Below the pieces are notes generated by a model. It made no database searches. It saw only the letters and a program-made list of their open reading frames with translations, and had not been told where the DNA came from. A DNA stretch of 9,899 nt from Pseudomonadota bacterium (GTDB taxonomy: Bacteria > Desulfobacterota > Syntrophia > Syntrophales > UBA5619). Of the stretch, positions 1 to 6,557 are shown in pieces. Every line of letters starts with the position of its first letter. The first letter of the stretch is position 1. Where the stretch lies: the NCBI GenBank assembly GCA_018896355.1, contig JAHIMW010000084.1:1-9899 (forward strand), written 5' to 3'. Made by a program: the position numbers and the translations under genes.

Positions 1-22
1 TAGCAAAATCGTTGCGGGGAAA

Positions 23-1045
23 ATGATGAGAAAGATCCTGGTCACCGGCGCGGCTGGCTTTATCGGCTTTCACCTCTCCCGAAGGCTTCTCGCGGAGAGG
101 AATGAGATCGTCGGTCTGGACAATCTGAATCCCTACTATGATGTGACGCTGAAGCAGTCGCGGCTCAAGATTCTGGAGGAACAGAAGAGTTTTCGTTTCG
201 TCCGGGCGGATCTTGCCGACCGGAAGGAGATGGAGGCGCTGTTCGGGGAAAACCGCTTCGAGATCGTCGTCAATCTGGCGGCCCAGGCGGGCGTCCGCTA
301 TTCGCTCGAAAACCCACAGGCGTATGTGGAGAGCAACCTCGTCGGCTTCATGAACATCCTCGAGGGGTGCCGCCATCACGGGGTGGGCCACCTCGTTTTC
401 GCCTCCTCCAGTTCCGTCTACGGGGCCAACACCCGGATGCCCTTTTCCGTTCACGACAACGTGGATCATCCGCTCAGCCTCTATGCGGCCACAAAGAAGG
501 CGAACGAACTGATGGCCCACGCCTATTCTTCCCTCTACAAACTCCCCTGCACGGGACTTCGCTTCTTTACCGTGTACGGACCCTGGGGAAGGCCGGACAT
601 GGCCCTCTTCCTCTTCACCCGGGCGATCCTGGAGGGCCGGCCGATCGACGTCTTCAACGAAGGGCGGATGAAGCGGGACTTCACCTACATCGACGACATC
701 GTCGAGGGGCTCGTCCGCGTCCTGGAGCGGATCCCCGCGCCGAACACGGCCTGGCGGGGAGACGCCCCCGACCCCTCCTCCAGTTTCGCCCCGTACCGGC
801 TCTACAACATCGGGAACAATCGGCCCGTCGCGCTGATGGAATTCATCGAGACCCTGGAGGAACAGCTCGGCCGGAAGGCGATCCGAAATTTTCTCCCGAT
901 GCAGGCGGGGGATGTGCCGGCCACCTGCGCCGACGTGGACGATCTGATGGCCGCCGTCGGTTTCAGGCCTGCAACGCCGATTGCGGAAGGGATCCGGCGC
1001 TTCGTCGCCTGGTACCGTGAGTATTACCCATCACAACCGGCCTGA
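23..1045 (+). CDS. UDP-glucuronate 4-epimerase-like NAD-dependent epimerase/dehydratase
   Basis: This is an extended short-chain dehydrogenase/reductase of 340 aa that probably interconverts UDP-glucuronate and UDP-galacturonate in the cytoplasm for capsule, LPS or exopolysaccharide. The N-terminal Rossmann nucleotide-binding motif GAAGFIG is at residues 9-15. The acidic end of strand 2 is followed by NLNPYYD (35-40 region), which is typical of the UDP-glucuronate epimerase (CapI/LspL/WbpP-like) subgroup. A serine-rich ASSSSVYG segment (128-134) precedes the catalytic Y154-x3-K158 pair, and FFTVYGPWGRPDMA (181-194) is a subgroup hallmark. Length is normal for the family. Two adjacent ATGs (23 and 26) are possible starts; the GGGGA at 16-20 is better spaced for the second. 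It lies 43 nt before gmd and is probably cotranscribed with it. Family assignment is firm; the exact sugar substrate is inferred. Confidence 0.88.
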   Translation: MMRKILVTGAAGFIGFHLSRRLLAERNEIVGLDNLNPYYDVTLKQSRLKILEEQKSFRFVRADLADRKEMEALFGENRFEIVVNLAAQAGVRYSLENPQAYVESNLVGFMNILEGCRHHGVGHLVFASSSSVYGANTRMPFSVHDNVDHPLSLYAATKKANELMAHAYSSLYKLPCTGLRFFTVYGPWGRPDMALFLFTRAILEGRPIDVFNEGRMKRDFTYIDDIVEGLVRVLERIPAPNTAWRGDAPDPSSSFAPYRLYNIGNNRPVALMEFIETLEEQLGRKAIRNFLPMQAGDVPATCADVDDLMAAVGFRPATPIAEGIRRFVAWYREYYPSQPA

Positions 1046-1088
1046 CCCGAAAGGGGCAGATCCGGATATTTCTCAGAGAGGTTTCATC

Positions 1089-2114
<1,026 letters not shown>

Positions 2115-2118
2115 CGCA

Positions 2119-2182
2119 TGGGGTCAGGTCTTGGGTCTTGAATTTGAGCGGTTTGAAATTCAAGACCCAAGACCTGACCCCA
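2119..2182. repeat. REP-like palindrome between gmd and fcl
   Basis: A perfect inverted repeat has 27-bp arms (2119-2145 and 2156-2182) and a 10-nt loop (2146-2155). The left arm begins tggggtcaggtcttg. Each arm carries a tandem 7-bp duplication: ggtcttg at 2127-2133 and 2134-2140, mirrored as caagacc at 2161-2167 and 2168-2174. It fills most of the 82-nt gmd-fcl gap and ends just before the fcl ribosome binding site. From general knowledge, palindromes of this GGGGTCAGG...CCTGACCCC type recur between genes in deltaproteobacterial genomes. Mobilisation by a RAYT-type transposase is inference, as none is encoded here. In mRNA it would form a very stable hairpin that could affect stability or expression of the downstream cistron. 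Confidence 0.85.
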
Positions 2183-2196
2183 ATCAAGGAGAGCTG

Positions 2197-3150
2197 ATGA
2201 AAGAGAAGCGAATCACGATCACCGGCGGCAGGGGTTTTCTGGGACAGCACCTCGTCCGGACCTTCCGGGAGAGGGGCTATGGCGAAATCCTTGTAGCCGA
2301 CCTTCCCGACTACAACCTGATCCGCCCGGATGATATCCGGCGGCTCTTCGACGAGCAGCGACCCGACATCGTGGTCCACCTCGCCGCCAAGGTCGGCGGC
2401 ATCGGCTTCAACCAGGAAAATCCCGGTTCCCTTTTTTATGATAACATCATGATGGGCGTTCCGCTCCTCCACGAGGCGTATCTCCGGAAGATCGACAAGT
2501 TCGTCGCGCTGGGGACGATCTGCGCCTACCCAAAGTTCACCCCGGTGCCGTTCAGGGAGGACGACCTCTGGAACGGCTATCCCGAGGAGACCAACGCCCC
2601 CTACGGCCTGGCCAAAAAGATGATGCTCGTCCAGTCCCAGTCTTACCGGCAGCAGTACGGTTTCAACTCGATCTTCCTCCTTCCGGTCAACCTCTACGGC
2701 CCCGGCGACAACTTCGATCCGCGCTCCTCCCATGTGATTCCCGCCCTGATCAAGAAGTGCGTGGACGCGATGGCGCAGGGCGATGAAGAAATCGTTGTCT
2801 GGGGAACCGGCGCCGCGACTCGGGAATTCTTTTACGTGGAGGACGCCGCGGAGGCGATCTGTCTCGCGACGGAACGCTACAACCGATCCGAACCGGTCAA
2901 CATCGGCGCCGGTTTCGAGATCTCCATCCGGGAACTGGTCGGCCTCATTGCGGAGCTGACGGGCTTCCTGGGCCGCGTCGTCTGGGATGCGACCAAACCG
3001 GACGGCCAGCCGCGGCGGATGCTGGATACGACGAGGGCATTTCGGGAGTTCGGATTCCGGGCCGGGACCGACTTCCGGGAGGGGCTCGGAAAGACCATCG
3101 ATTGGTACCGGGGGACGCGGAACGCAGCTACGGCGTCCACGGGGAGATGA
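2197..3150 (+). CDS. fcl: GDP-L-fucose synthase (GDP-4-keto-6-deoxymannose epimerase/reductase)
   Basis: The enzyme performs the 3,5-epimerisation and NADPH-dependent 4-reduction of GDP-4-keto-6-deoxy-D-mannose to GDP-L-fucose. The 317-aa protein has GGRGFLG at 10-16 for cofactor binding and the HLAAKVGGIGFN segment (61-72) typical of Fcl. Y136-x3-K140 is the SDR pair. Cys109 and His179 occupy the positions known in E. coli Fcl as the epimerisation acid/base residues. Position 107, serine in the E. coli enzyme, is threonine here (LGTICAYPKF). The ATG at 2197 is chosen over upstream in-frame codons because AAGGAGAG lies at 2186-2193 and because the upstream frame would read through the palindrome. 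Adjacent gmd strongly supports the role. A hairpin begins 3 nt after the stop. Confidence 0.9.
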   Translation: MKEKRITITGGRGFLGQHLVRTFRERGYGEILVADLPDYNLIRPDDIRRLFDEQRPDIVVHLAAKVGGIGFNQENPGSLFYDNIMMGVPLLHEAYLRKIDKFVALGTICAYPKFTPVPFREDDLWNGYPEETNAPYGLAKKMMLVQSQSYRQQYGFNSIFLLPVNLYGPGDNFDPRSSHVIPALIKKCVDAMAQGDEEIVVWGTGAATREFFYVEDAAEAICLATERYNRSEPVNIGAGFEISIRELVGLIAELTGFLGRVVWDATKPDGQPRRMLDTTRAFREFGFRAGTDFREGLGKTIDWYRGTRNAATASTGR

Positions 3151-3153
3151 TGC

Positions 3154-3207
3154 AGGGGGTGTCAAGGGGGACATGATGCCGCATCGTGTCCCCAAACACC
3201 CCCTTTT
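3154..3207 (+). terminator. Possible intrinsic terminator or REP-like hairpin after fcl
   Basis: The outer stem is 3154-3162 with 3196-3204 (agggggtgt/acaccccct, 9 bp). The inner stem is 3167-3179 with 3181-3193 (ggggacatgatgc against gcatcgtgtcccc, one G-U pair), separated from the outer stem by a small asymmetric internal loop. The right arm runs into TTTT (3204-3207) and then cgttt, so the U-tract is short. It sits between the sugar-nucleotide genes and the ATP synthase genes, where a terminator would be expected. The inner GGGGACA...TGTCCCC palindrome also resembles the repeat at 3453-3477, so it may be a repeat acting as a terminator. Confidence 0.5.
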
Positions 3208-3246
3208 CGTTTGACTTCATACCCCGATTGTGGTAGGAGGCGCGCG

Positions 3247-3552
3247 GTGGATAAGGAGACGAAGAGAGCCGCGATCCAGATGGCCTATGCGAGCAGCATC
3301 GGAATCAGCATGGTCATTGCCATTTTCGGATGTCTCTTTCTGGGGGTCTGGCTGGACCGGAAACTGGGAACGGACCCCTATTTAACCCTTCTGTTTCTGC
3401 TGATGGGGATCGTCGCCGGGTTCAGGAATATGGTTCTTCTGATCAAACGATCGGGGACAGATTTGAAATCTGTCCCCAAAAACAAACAACCGGTCACCAA
3501 GGGTGTACCAAGTGAAGCGAATCGAAAAAGACCCCCTCCAGAAAAGGCTTGA
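3247..3552 (+). CDS. AtpZ/AtpI-family small F0F1 ATP synthase-associated membrane protein
   Basis: This 101-aa inner-membrane protein has two predicted transmembrane helices (about 14-34 and 45-66) around a short loop containing GVWLDRKLGTDP (33-44). The second helix ends in GIVAGFRNM (54-62). This pattern is that of the AtpZ/AtpI family (F0F1 ATPase-associated), whose members precede F0 genes and are proposed to aid c-ring assembly or Mg2+ transport. The GTG at 3247 is chosen because TAGGAGG lies at 3234-3240, six nt away; an in-frame TTG at 3211 has no comparable site. The tail after residue 68 is unusual: SGTDLKSVPK is encoded by a palindrome (3453-3477), followed by a basic, proline-rich stretch. 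The gene overlaps the next by about 41 nt. Confidence 0.75.
   Translation: MDKETKRAAIQMAYASSIGISMVIAIFGCLFLGVWLDRKLGTDPYLTLLFLLMGIVAGFRNMVLLIKRSGTDLKSVPKNKQPVTKGVPSEANRKRPPPEKA
3453..3477. repeat. REP-like palindrome inside the AtpZ-like coding sequence
   Basis: A 25-bp palindrome has perfect 12-bp arms, ggggacagattt at 3453-3464 and its reverse complement at 3466-3477, around a single central G. A realistic RNA hairpin would be about 9 bp with a 7-nt TTTGAAA loop. It is read in frame as part of SGTDLKSVP in the AtpZ-like protein. It shares GGGGACA...TGTCCCC with the inner palindrome at 3167-3193 and a TTTGAA core with the one at 2119-2182. Confidence 0.8.
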
Positions 3553-3904
3553 GATCACGAACTGGATCCTGCTGGCCCTGCTGATCGCGGGAAGCCTTCT
3601 GCTCTGCTCCGCCCGCTTCAGCCTCGGCATCATCCTCGGAGGCCTGATCAGCGTCGTCAACTTTCACTGGCTCTATCACAACCTCCTGAGCGTCTTTGAG
3701 GGGGAGATCAACCGTCTCCGGTCGGCCATCATGGGGCGCTATTTCATCCGGCTGGCCGTCACGGCTGTCTCGCTCTTCGGGATCATCGCCTGGGATATCG
3801 CCGATGTGATCGGGCTCGTCGTCGGTCTCTCCGTCGTCGTTCTGACCATCGTTCTGACGACCGTTTTAACCCTGTGTCAAAAAAACTGCGCTGAGGAGCT
3901 CTGA
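3512..3904 (+). CDS. atpI: ATP synthase subunit I (AtpI-like)
   Basis: This small polytopic inner-membrane protein of about 130 aa lies directly before atpB and matches ATP synthase subunit I, an accessory factor linked to c-ring assembly. A short charged N-terminus (KRIEKDPLQKRLE) is followed by four hydrophobic segments at roughly 16-34, 38-57, 76-96 and 99-121. GIILGGLISVVNFHWLYHNL, at the second segment, is the most family-like stretch. The GTG at 3512 is chosen because AAGGG at 3499-3503 is well spaced for it; GTG at 3503 would add three residues but has no upstream ribosome site. It overlaps the preceding gene and ends 2 nt before atpB, suggesting translational coupling. Identification rests on topology and position more than on strict motifs. 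Confidence 0.75.
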   Translation: MKRIEKDPLQKRLEITNWILLALLIAGSLLLCSARFSLGIILGGLISVVNFHWLYHNLLSVFEGEINRLRSAIMGRYFIRLAVTAVSLFGIIAWDIADVIGLVVGLSVVVLTIVLTTVLTLCQKNCAEEL

Positions 3905-3906
3905 TC

Positions 3907-4572
3907 ATGGAACCCTTTTTGTTCTTTGAAACCCACTGGCTCAAGGAGCATCATCTTGTCGTCGTCACCTATACATGGTTCATCATGGCGACGCTCGCCC
4001 TCTTCTCCTTCCTGGCCACACGCCGGGTAAGCATCATTCCCGAAAGATTCCAGAACGTCATGGAGGTGGTTGTCGAGGGAATCGACACCTTCCTCACCGA
4101 CACGATGGGACCGGAGGGGCGAAAGTTCTTCCCGCTGATCGCGACGCTCGGCATCTACATCCTCACATCCAACCTGCTCGGCCTGATCCCCGGCTTCGAA
4201 TCGCCGACGGCCAACCTCAACACGACCGTCTCGATGGCCGTCGTGGTCTTCGCGATGACCCACATCGTCGGAATCCGGGTCCACGGCATCCGATACGTCA
4301 AGCAGTTCATGGGCCCCGTCTGGTGGCTCACACCGCTTGTGATGCCGATCGAGATCATCAGCCACCTCTCCCGGCCGCTCTCCCTCTCCGTCCGACTCTT
4401 CGGAAACATCATGGGGGAGGACATCGTGCTGGCGGTCGTGCTCCTGCTGGTTCCGCTGCTGGTCCCGCTGCCTGTTTTCGTTCTGATGATCTTCACATCC
4501 TTCATCCAGACCGTCGTCTTCATGCTCCTCACGATGATGTACATCGCCGGGGCGATGGAAGAGGCACATTGA
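3907..4572 (+). CDS. atpB: F0F1 ATP synthase subunit a
   Basis: Subunit a forms the two proton (or sodium) half-channels of membrane-embedded F0. The 221-aa protein has five to six hydrophobic segments. TSNLLGLIPGFESPTANLN (88-106) is a standard family segment. The helix RPLSLSVRLFGNIMGED carries the essential arginine at residue 163, equivalent to E. coli aArg210, with Glu171 one helix turn or two further on. In the last helix TSFIQTVVFMLL, Gln201 corresponds to E. coli aGln252. A GAGGAG at 3893-3898 supports the ATG at 3907. It is the last gene of the atpZ-atpI-atpB group and is followed within 10 nt by a strong intrinsic terminator. Subunit c (atpE), a common next gene, is not in the window. 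Confidence 0.95.
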   Translation: MEPFLFFETHWLKEHHLVVVTYTWFIMATLALFSFLATRRVSIIPERFQNVMEVVVEGIDTFLTDTMGPEGRKFFPLIATLGIYILTSNLLGLIPGFESPTANLNTTVSMAVVVFAMTHIVGIRVHGIRYVKQFMGPVWWLTPLVMPIEIISHLSRPLSLSVRLFGNIMGEDIVLAVVLLLVPLLVPLPVFVLMIFTSFIQTVVFMLLTMMYIAGAMEEAH

Positions 4573-4580
4573 TTCTGTAT

Positions 4581-4607
4581 GGGGGATCGCCGGTCCCCTT
4601 TTTTTTT
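4581..4607 (+). terminator. Intrinsic terminator after atpB
   Basis: The hairpin ggggatcgccggtcccc at 4582-4598 has a 7-bp stem (one G-U pair) and a 3-nt loop. It is followed immediately by nine T residues (4599-4607). This is a textbook Rho-independent terminator, 9 nt after the atpB stop codon, and it marks the end of the F0 operon. Confidence 0.9.
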
Positions 4608-4690
4608 GCCTTCTTCCCGGGAGACAAGCAATTTGCCGAGGCTTTGCCAAACCGGCGAAAATAGTTTGACACAAAAAGGAGAATAACATC

Positions 4691-5464
4691 ATGAGAATCA
4701 ACAAGATCAAGAAGAAACTGAAAAACGGGGAACTGGTCTTCGGGACCATGATCAAAGAGGCGAAGAGCATCAACATCTCCGAGCTGCTGGAGATTGCCGG
4801 CTTCGATTACTTCGTCGTCGACATGGAGCATGCCTCGTATGACATGTCGGAGATCGCCGGCATTCTTCAGTACGCGAGGAAGACGGAAATCACCGGCGTC
4901 GTGCGGATTCCCCGCATGGACTACGCCTATGTCGCCAAGGCGCTGGATATGGGCGCCGAAGGCATCTGGGCGCCCCATCTCGACACGCCGGAACAGGCGA
5001 AGGATCTTGTCCGTTTCGGGAAGTACCCCCCCGAGGGGATCCGGGGCGCGGCCGTGCCCCTCTTCCGGACCAAGGAGCACCAGGAGTTCAAACAGGCCGC
5101 CGATTATTTCCGGGCCGTCAACGAGGAGACCCTCCTGATCGCCCAGATAGAATGCGCCGAGTCGATCGGCCATGTGGAGGCGATCACCGCGACGCCGGGG
5201 ATCGACGTGGCGATGATGGGGACGCAGGACCTCTCCCTGGACCTCGGTTATCCGGGACAGGGGTCGCACCCGGAAATGCGGGCGGCCATCCAGAAGGTGG
5301 TCGACGCCTGCAAGAAGAACGGCAAGGCCTCCGGAAACCACATCGCCAACATCGACGAGCTTCGCTACTGGATCGGCCAGGGGATGCGGATGATCACCTA
5401 CTCCTACGAGACAAACATGATCATCGACCGGGCCCGCGAAGTGCTGAGATTATTAAAGGCATAA
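4691..5464 (+). CDS. HpcH/HpaI-family class II aldolase
   Basis: This is a 257-aa TIM-barrel metal-dependent aldolase. Relatives (HpaI, GarL, RhmA) cleave 2-keto-3-deoxy acids to pyruvate plus an aldehyde. Family motifs are present in order: DMEHASYD (44-51) with the catalytic His47; RIP with Arg72; GAEGIWAPHLDTPEQA (88-103); KYPPEGIRG (111-119); the metal-ligand Glu154 in QIECAES; and Asp180 in GTQDLSLDLG, the counterpart of the usual GPxDLS motif. GTQDLS instead of GPxDLS is a minor deviation. AAAAAGGAG at 4673-4681 is spaced 9 nt from the ATG. The gene begins 84 nt after the atpB terminator, so it needs its own promoter, though I see no convincing one. Its neighbours suggest a GarL-like activity releasing tartronate semialdehyde; the sequence alone does not fix the substrate. 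Confidence 0.85.
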   Translation: MRINKIKKKLKNGELVFGTMIKEAKSINISELLEIAGFDYFVVDMEHASYDMSEIAGILQYARKTEITGVVRIPRMDYAYVAKALDMGAEGIWAPHLDTPEQAKDLVRFGKYPPEGIRGAAVPLFRTKEHQEFKQAADYFRAVNEETLLIAQIECAESIGHVEAITATPGIDVAMMGTQDLSLDLGYPGQGSHPEMRAAIQKVVDACKKNGKASGNHIANIDELRYWIGQGMRMITYSYETNMIIDRAREVLRLLKA

Positions 5465-5467
5465 ACC

Positions 5468-5496
5468 CTGCGACGCCAGGGACGCAACTTTATAAA
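5468..5496 (+). promoter_or_regulatory. Weak candidate promoter upstream of the hyi-like gene
   Basis: TATAAA (5491-5496) is a good -10 box and stands out as AT-rich in a high-GC setting. A poor -35 match, CTGCGA (5468-5473), lies 17 nt upstream. A second possibility is TTGACG (5508-5513) with TATGGC (5531-5536), also 17 nt apart. Either would give the following gene its own start and a leader of roughly 90-125 nt. Confidence 0.25.
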
Positions 5497-5540
5497 TAGC
5501 ATTGGAATTGACGTTTCCTCCCAATGGTGGTATGGCCTAC

Positions 5541-5594
5541 GGCAGGAGCGGCGCGGAAGATGCCGCTTCTTGCCGACGGCCGCTTCAGTCGGCA
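5541..5594 (+). other. Two overlapping hairpins in the leader of the hyi-like gene
   Basis: Stem A pairs 5541-5552 (ggcaggagcggc) with 5562-5574 (gccgcttcttgcc): 12 pairs with two G-U pairs and one bulged base. Stem B pairs 5571-5577 (tgccgac) with 5588-5594 (gtcggca): 7 perfect pairs with a 10-nt loop. They share 5571-5574 and so cannot both form fully. No T-run follows stem B, so it is not an intrinsic terminator. The ribosome binding site AGGAGGA (5614-5620) lies 20 nt further on. Function is unknown; chance pairing is possible in GC-rich DNA. Confidence 0.35.
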
Positions 5595-5625
5595 GTAAAC
5601 CATAAAGAAGGACAGGAGGAAATAG

Positions 5626-6411
5626 ATGCCACACTTTGCAGTGAATCTGACATTTTTGTTTACGGAAATCCCATTCATGGATCGGTTTTCCGCGGCGAAA
5701 CAGGCCGGTTTCGATGCCGTTGAGTTCATGTTTCCCTATGATTTCAACATGAACGATGTCAAGGCGCAGCTCCGCGAGCTTGGCCTCGGCCTCGTTCTGT
5801 GCAACCTTCCCGCCGGCGATTGGGCGGCCGGGGACCGCGGAACGGCGGCCAACCCGGAGCGAAAACATGAATTCCGCGAGGGGGTTGCAAAAGGAATCGA
5901 AGCGGCGCAAGTTCTCGGCTTCGAACGGATGAACTGCCTTGTCGGCTTGAAGAAGGATGGCCTGTCCGATCAAGAAACCCGCGAAGTTATTATGGAGAAT
6001 ATCCGTTATGCAGCCGGGGCGCTGGGTGAGGCGGGCATCCGGTTGATGGTGGAGCCGATCAACCATCTCGACGTGCCTGGATTCGCGCTGAACAGTTGCA
6101 GCCAGGTCCTCCAGATGATCGAGGAGATCGGCCATCCCAATGCCTACCTCCAGTTCGACGTCTACCACGCACGGCGCGAGAACGAAGATCCGGCGGCGAT
6201 CCTCCAAAACCATTTCGGCCGGATCGGACATATCCAGATTGCCGACTGTCCGGGCCGCCACCAGCCCGGTACAGGGGAAACGGACTTCAGGTCCCTTCTT
6301 GCACAAATCGACCGCATGGGCTATCCGGGGTTCGTCTCGCTGGAATACGTCCCGTCGCCCGATACCTTGAGTTCTCTCCAGTGGCTGCCTGCGCACGGAT
6401 ACCATCCATAG
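5626..6411 (+). CDS. hyi: Hydroxypyruvate isomerase-like protein (Hyi/OtnI family TIM barrel)
   Basis: This 261-aa TIM-barrel sugar-phosphate isomerase/AP endonuclease-superfamily protein has the length of Hyi. Hyi interconverts hydroxypyruvate and tartronate semialdehyde; OtnI paralogues isomerise 2-oxo-tetronates. The metal ligands expected for Hyi are visible: Glu143 (MVEPIN), Asp178 (QFDVYH), Gln204 (GHIQIAD) and Glu240 (SLEYVP). Other family features are the start PHFAVNLTFLFTE, NLPAGDWAAGDRG (60-72) and HQPGTGETDF (212-221). AGGAGGA at 5614-5620 supports the ATG at 5626. It lies between an HpcH/HpaI aldolase and a tartronate semialdehyde reductase homologue, which favours the Hyi role. 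An OtnI activity cannot be excluded, but the Otn kinase partners are not seen here. Confidence 0.85.
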   Translation: MPHFAVNLTFLFTEIPFMDRFSAAKQAGFDAVEFMFPYDFNMNDVKAQLRELGLGLVLCNLPAGDWAAGDRGTAANPERKHEFREGVAKGIEAAQVLGFERMNCLVGLKKDGLSDQETREVIMENIRYAAGALGEAGIRLMVEPINHLDVPGFALNSCSQVLQMIEEIGHPNAYLQFDVYHARRENEDPAAILQNHFGRIGHIQIADCPGRHQPGTGETDFRSLLAQIDRMGYPGFVSLEYVPSPDTLSSLQWLPAHGYHP

Positions 6412-6502
6412 ATCGGCAGGAGACGGCCGGTCGCTGAAAAAGGCCATTGTCCGCCCCCGAATGCATCAGTTCTGCAGGGAAGGTTATTGGTCCGAAAAAT
6501 AG

Positions 6503-6524
6503 AAGCAGGTTTGAAACGCTGCTT
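6503..6524. promoter_or_regulatory. Dyad and possible promoter upstream of the garR-like gene
   Basis: Arms aagcag (6503-6508) and ctgctt (6519-6524) flank a second small dyad, gtttgaaac (6509-6517). A possible -35 box TTGAAA (6511-6516) lies inside it, with ACTAAT (6534-6539) 17 nt downstream as a weak -10 box. A dyad over a -35 box is a common arrangement for a repressor operator. The gap 6412-6557 holds nothing else I can recognise. Confidence 0.3.
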
Positions 6525-6557
6525 TGAATTCATACTAATGAAAAGGAGTGAATAAAG

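Noticed and set aside
3211..3239. TTGACT (3211-3216) with TAGGAG (3234-3239) 17 nt downstream, as a promoter for the atp genes
   Set aside because: The supposed -10 is the ribosome binding site of the AtpZ-like gene and matches the consensus poorly; a start there would leave almost no leader.
4632..4648. Direct repeat TTTGCC at 4632-4637 and 4643-4648, one helical turn apart, before the aldolase
   Set aside because: The units are only 6 bp and I see no supporting promoter; chance is sufficient to explain them.
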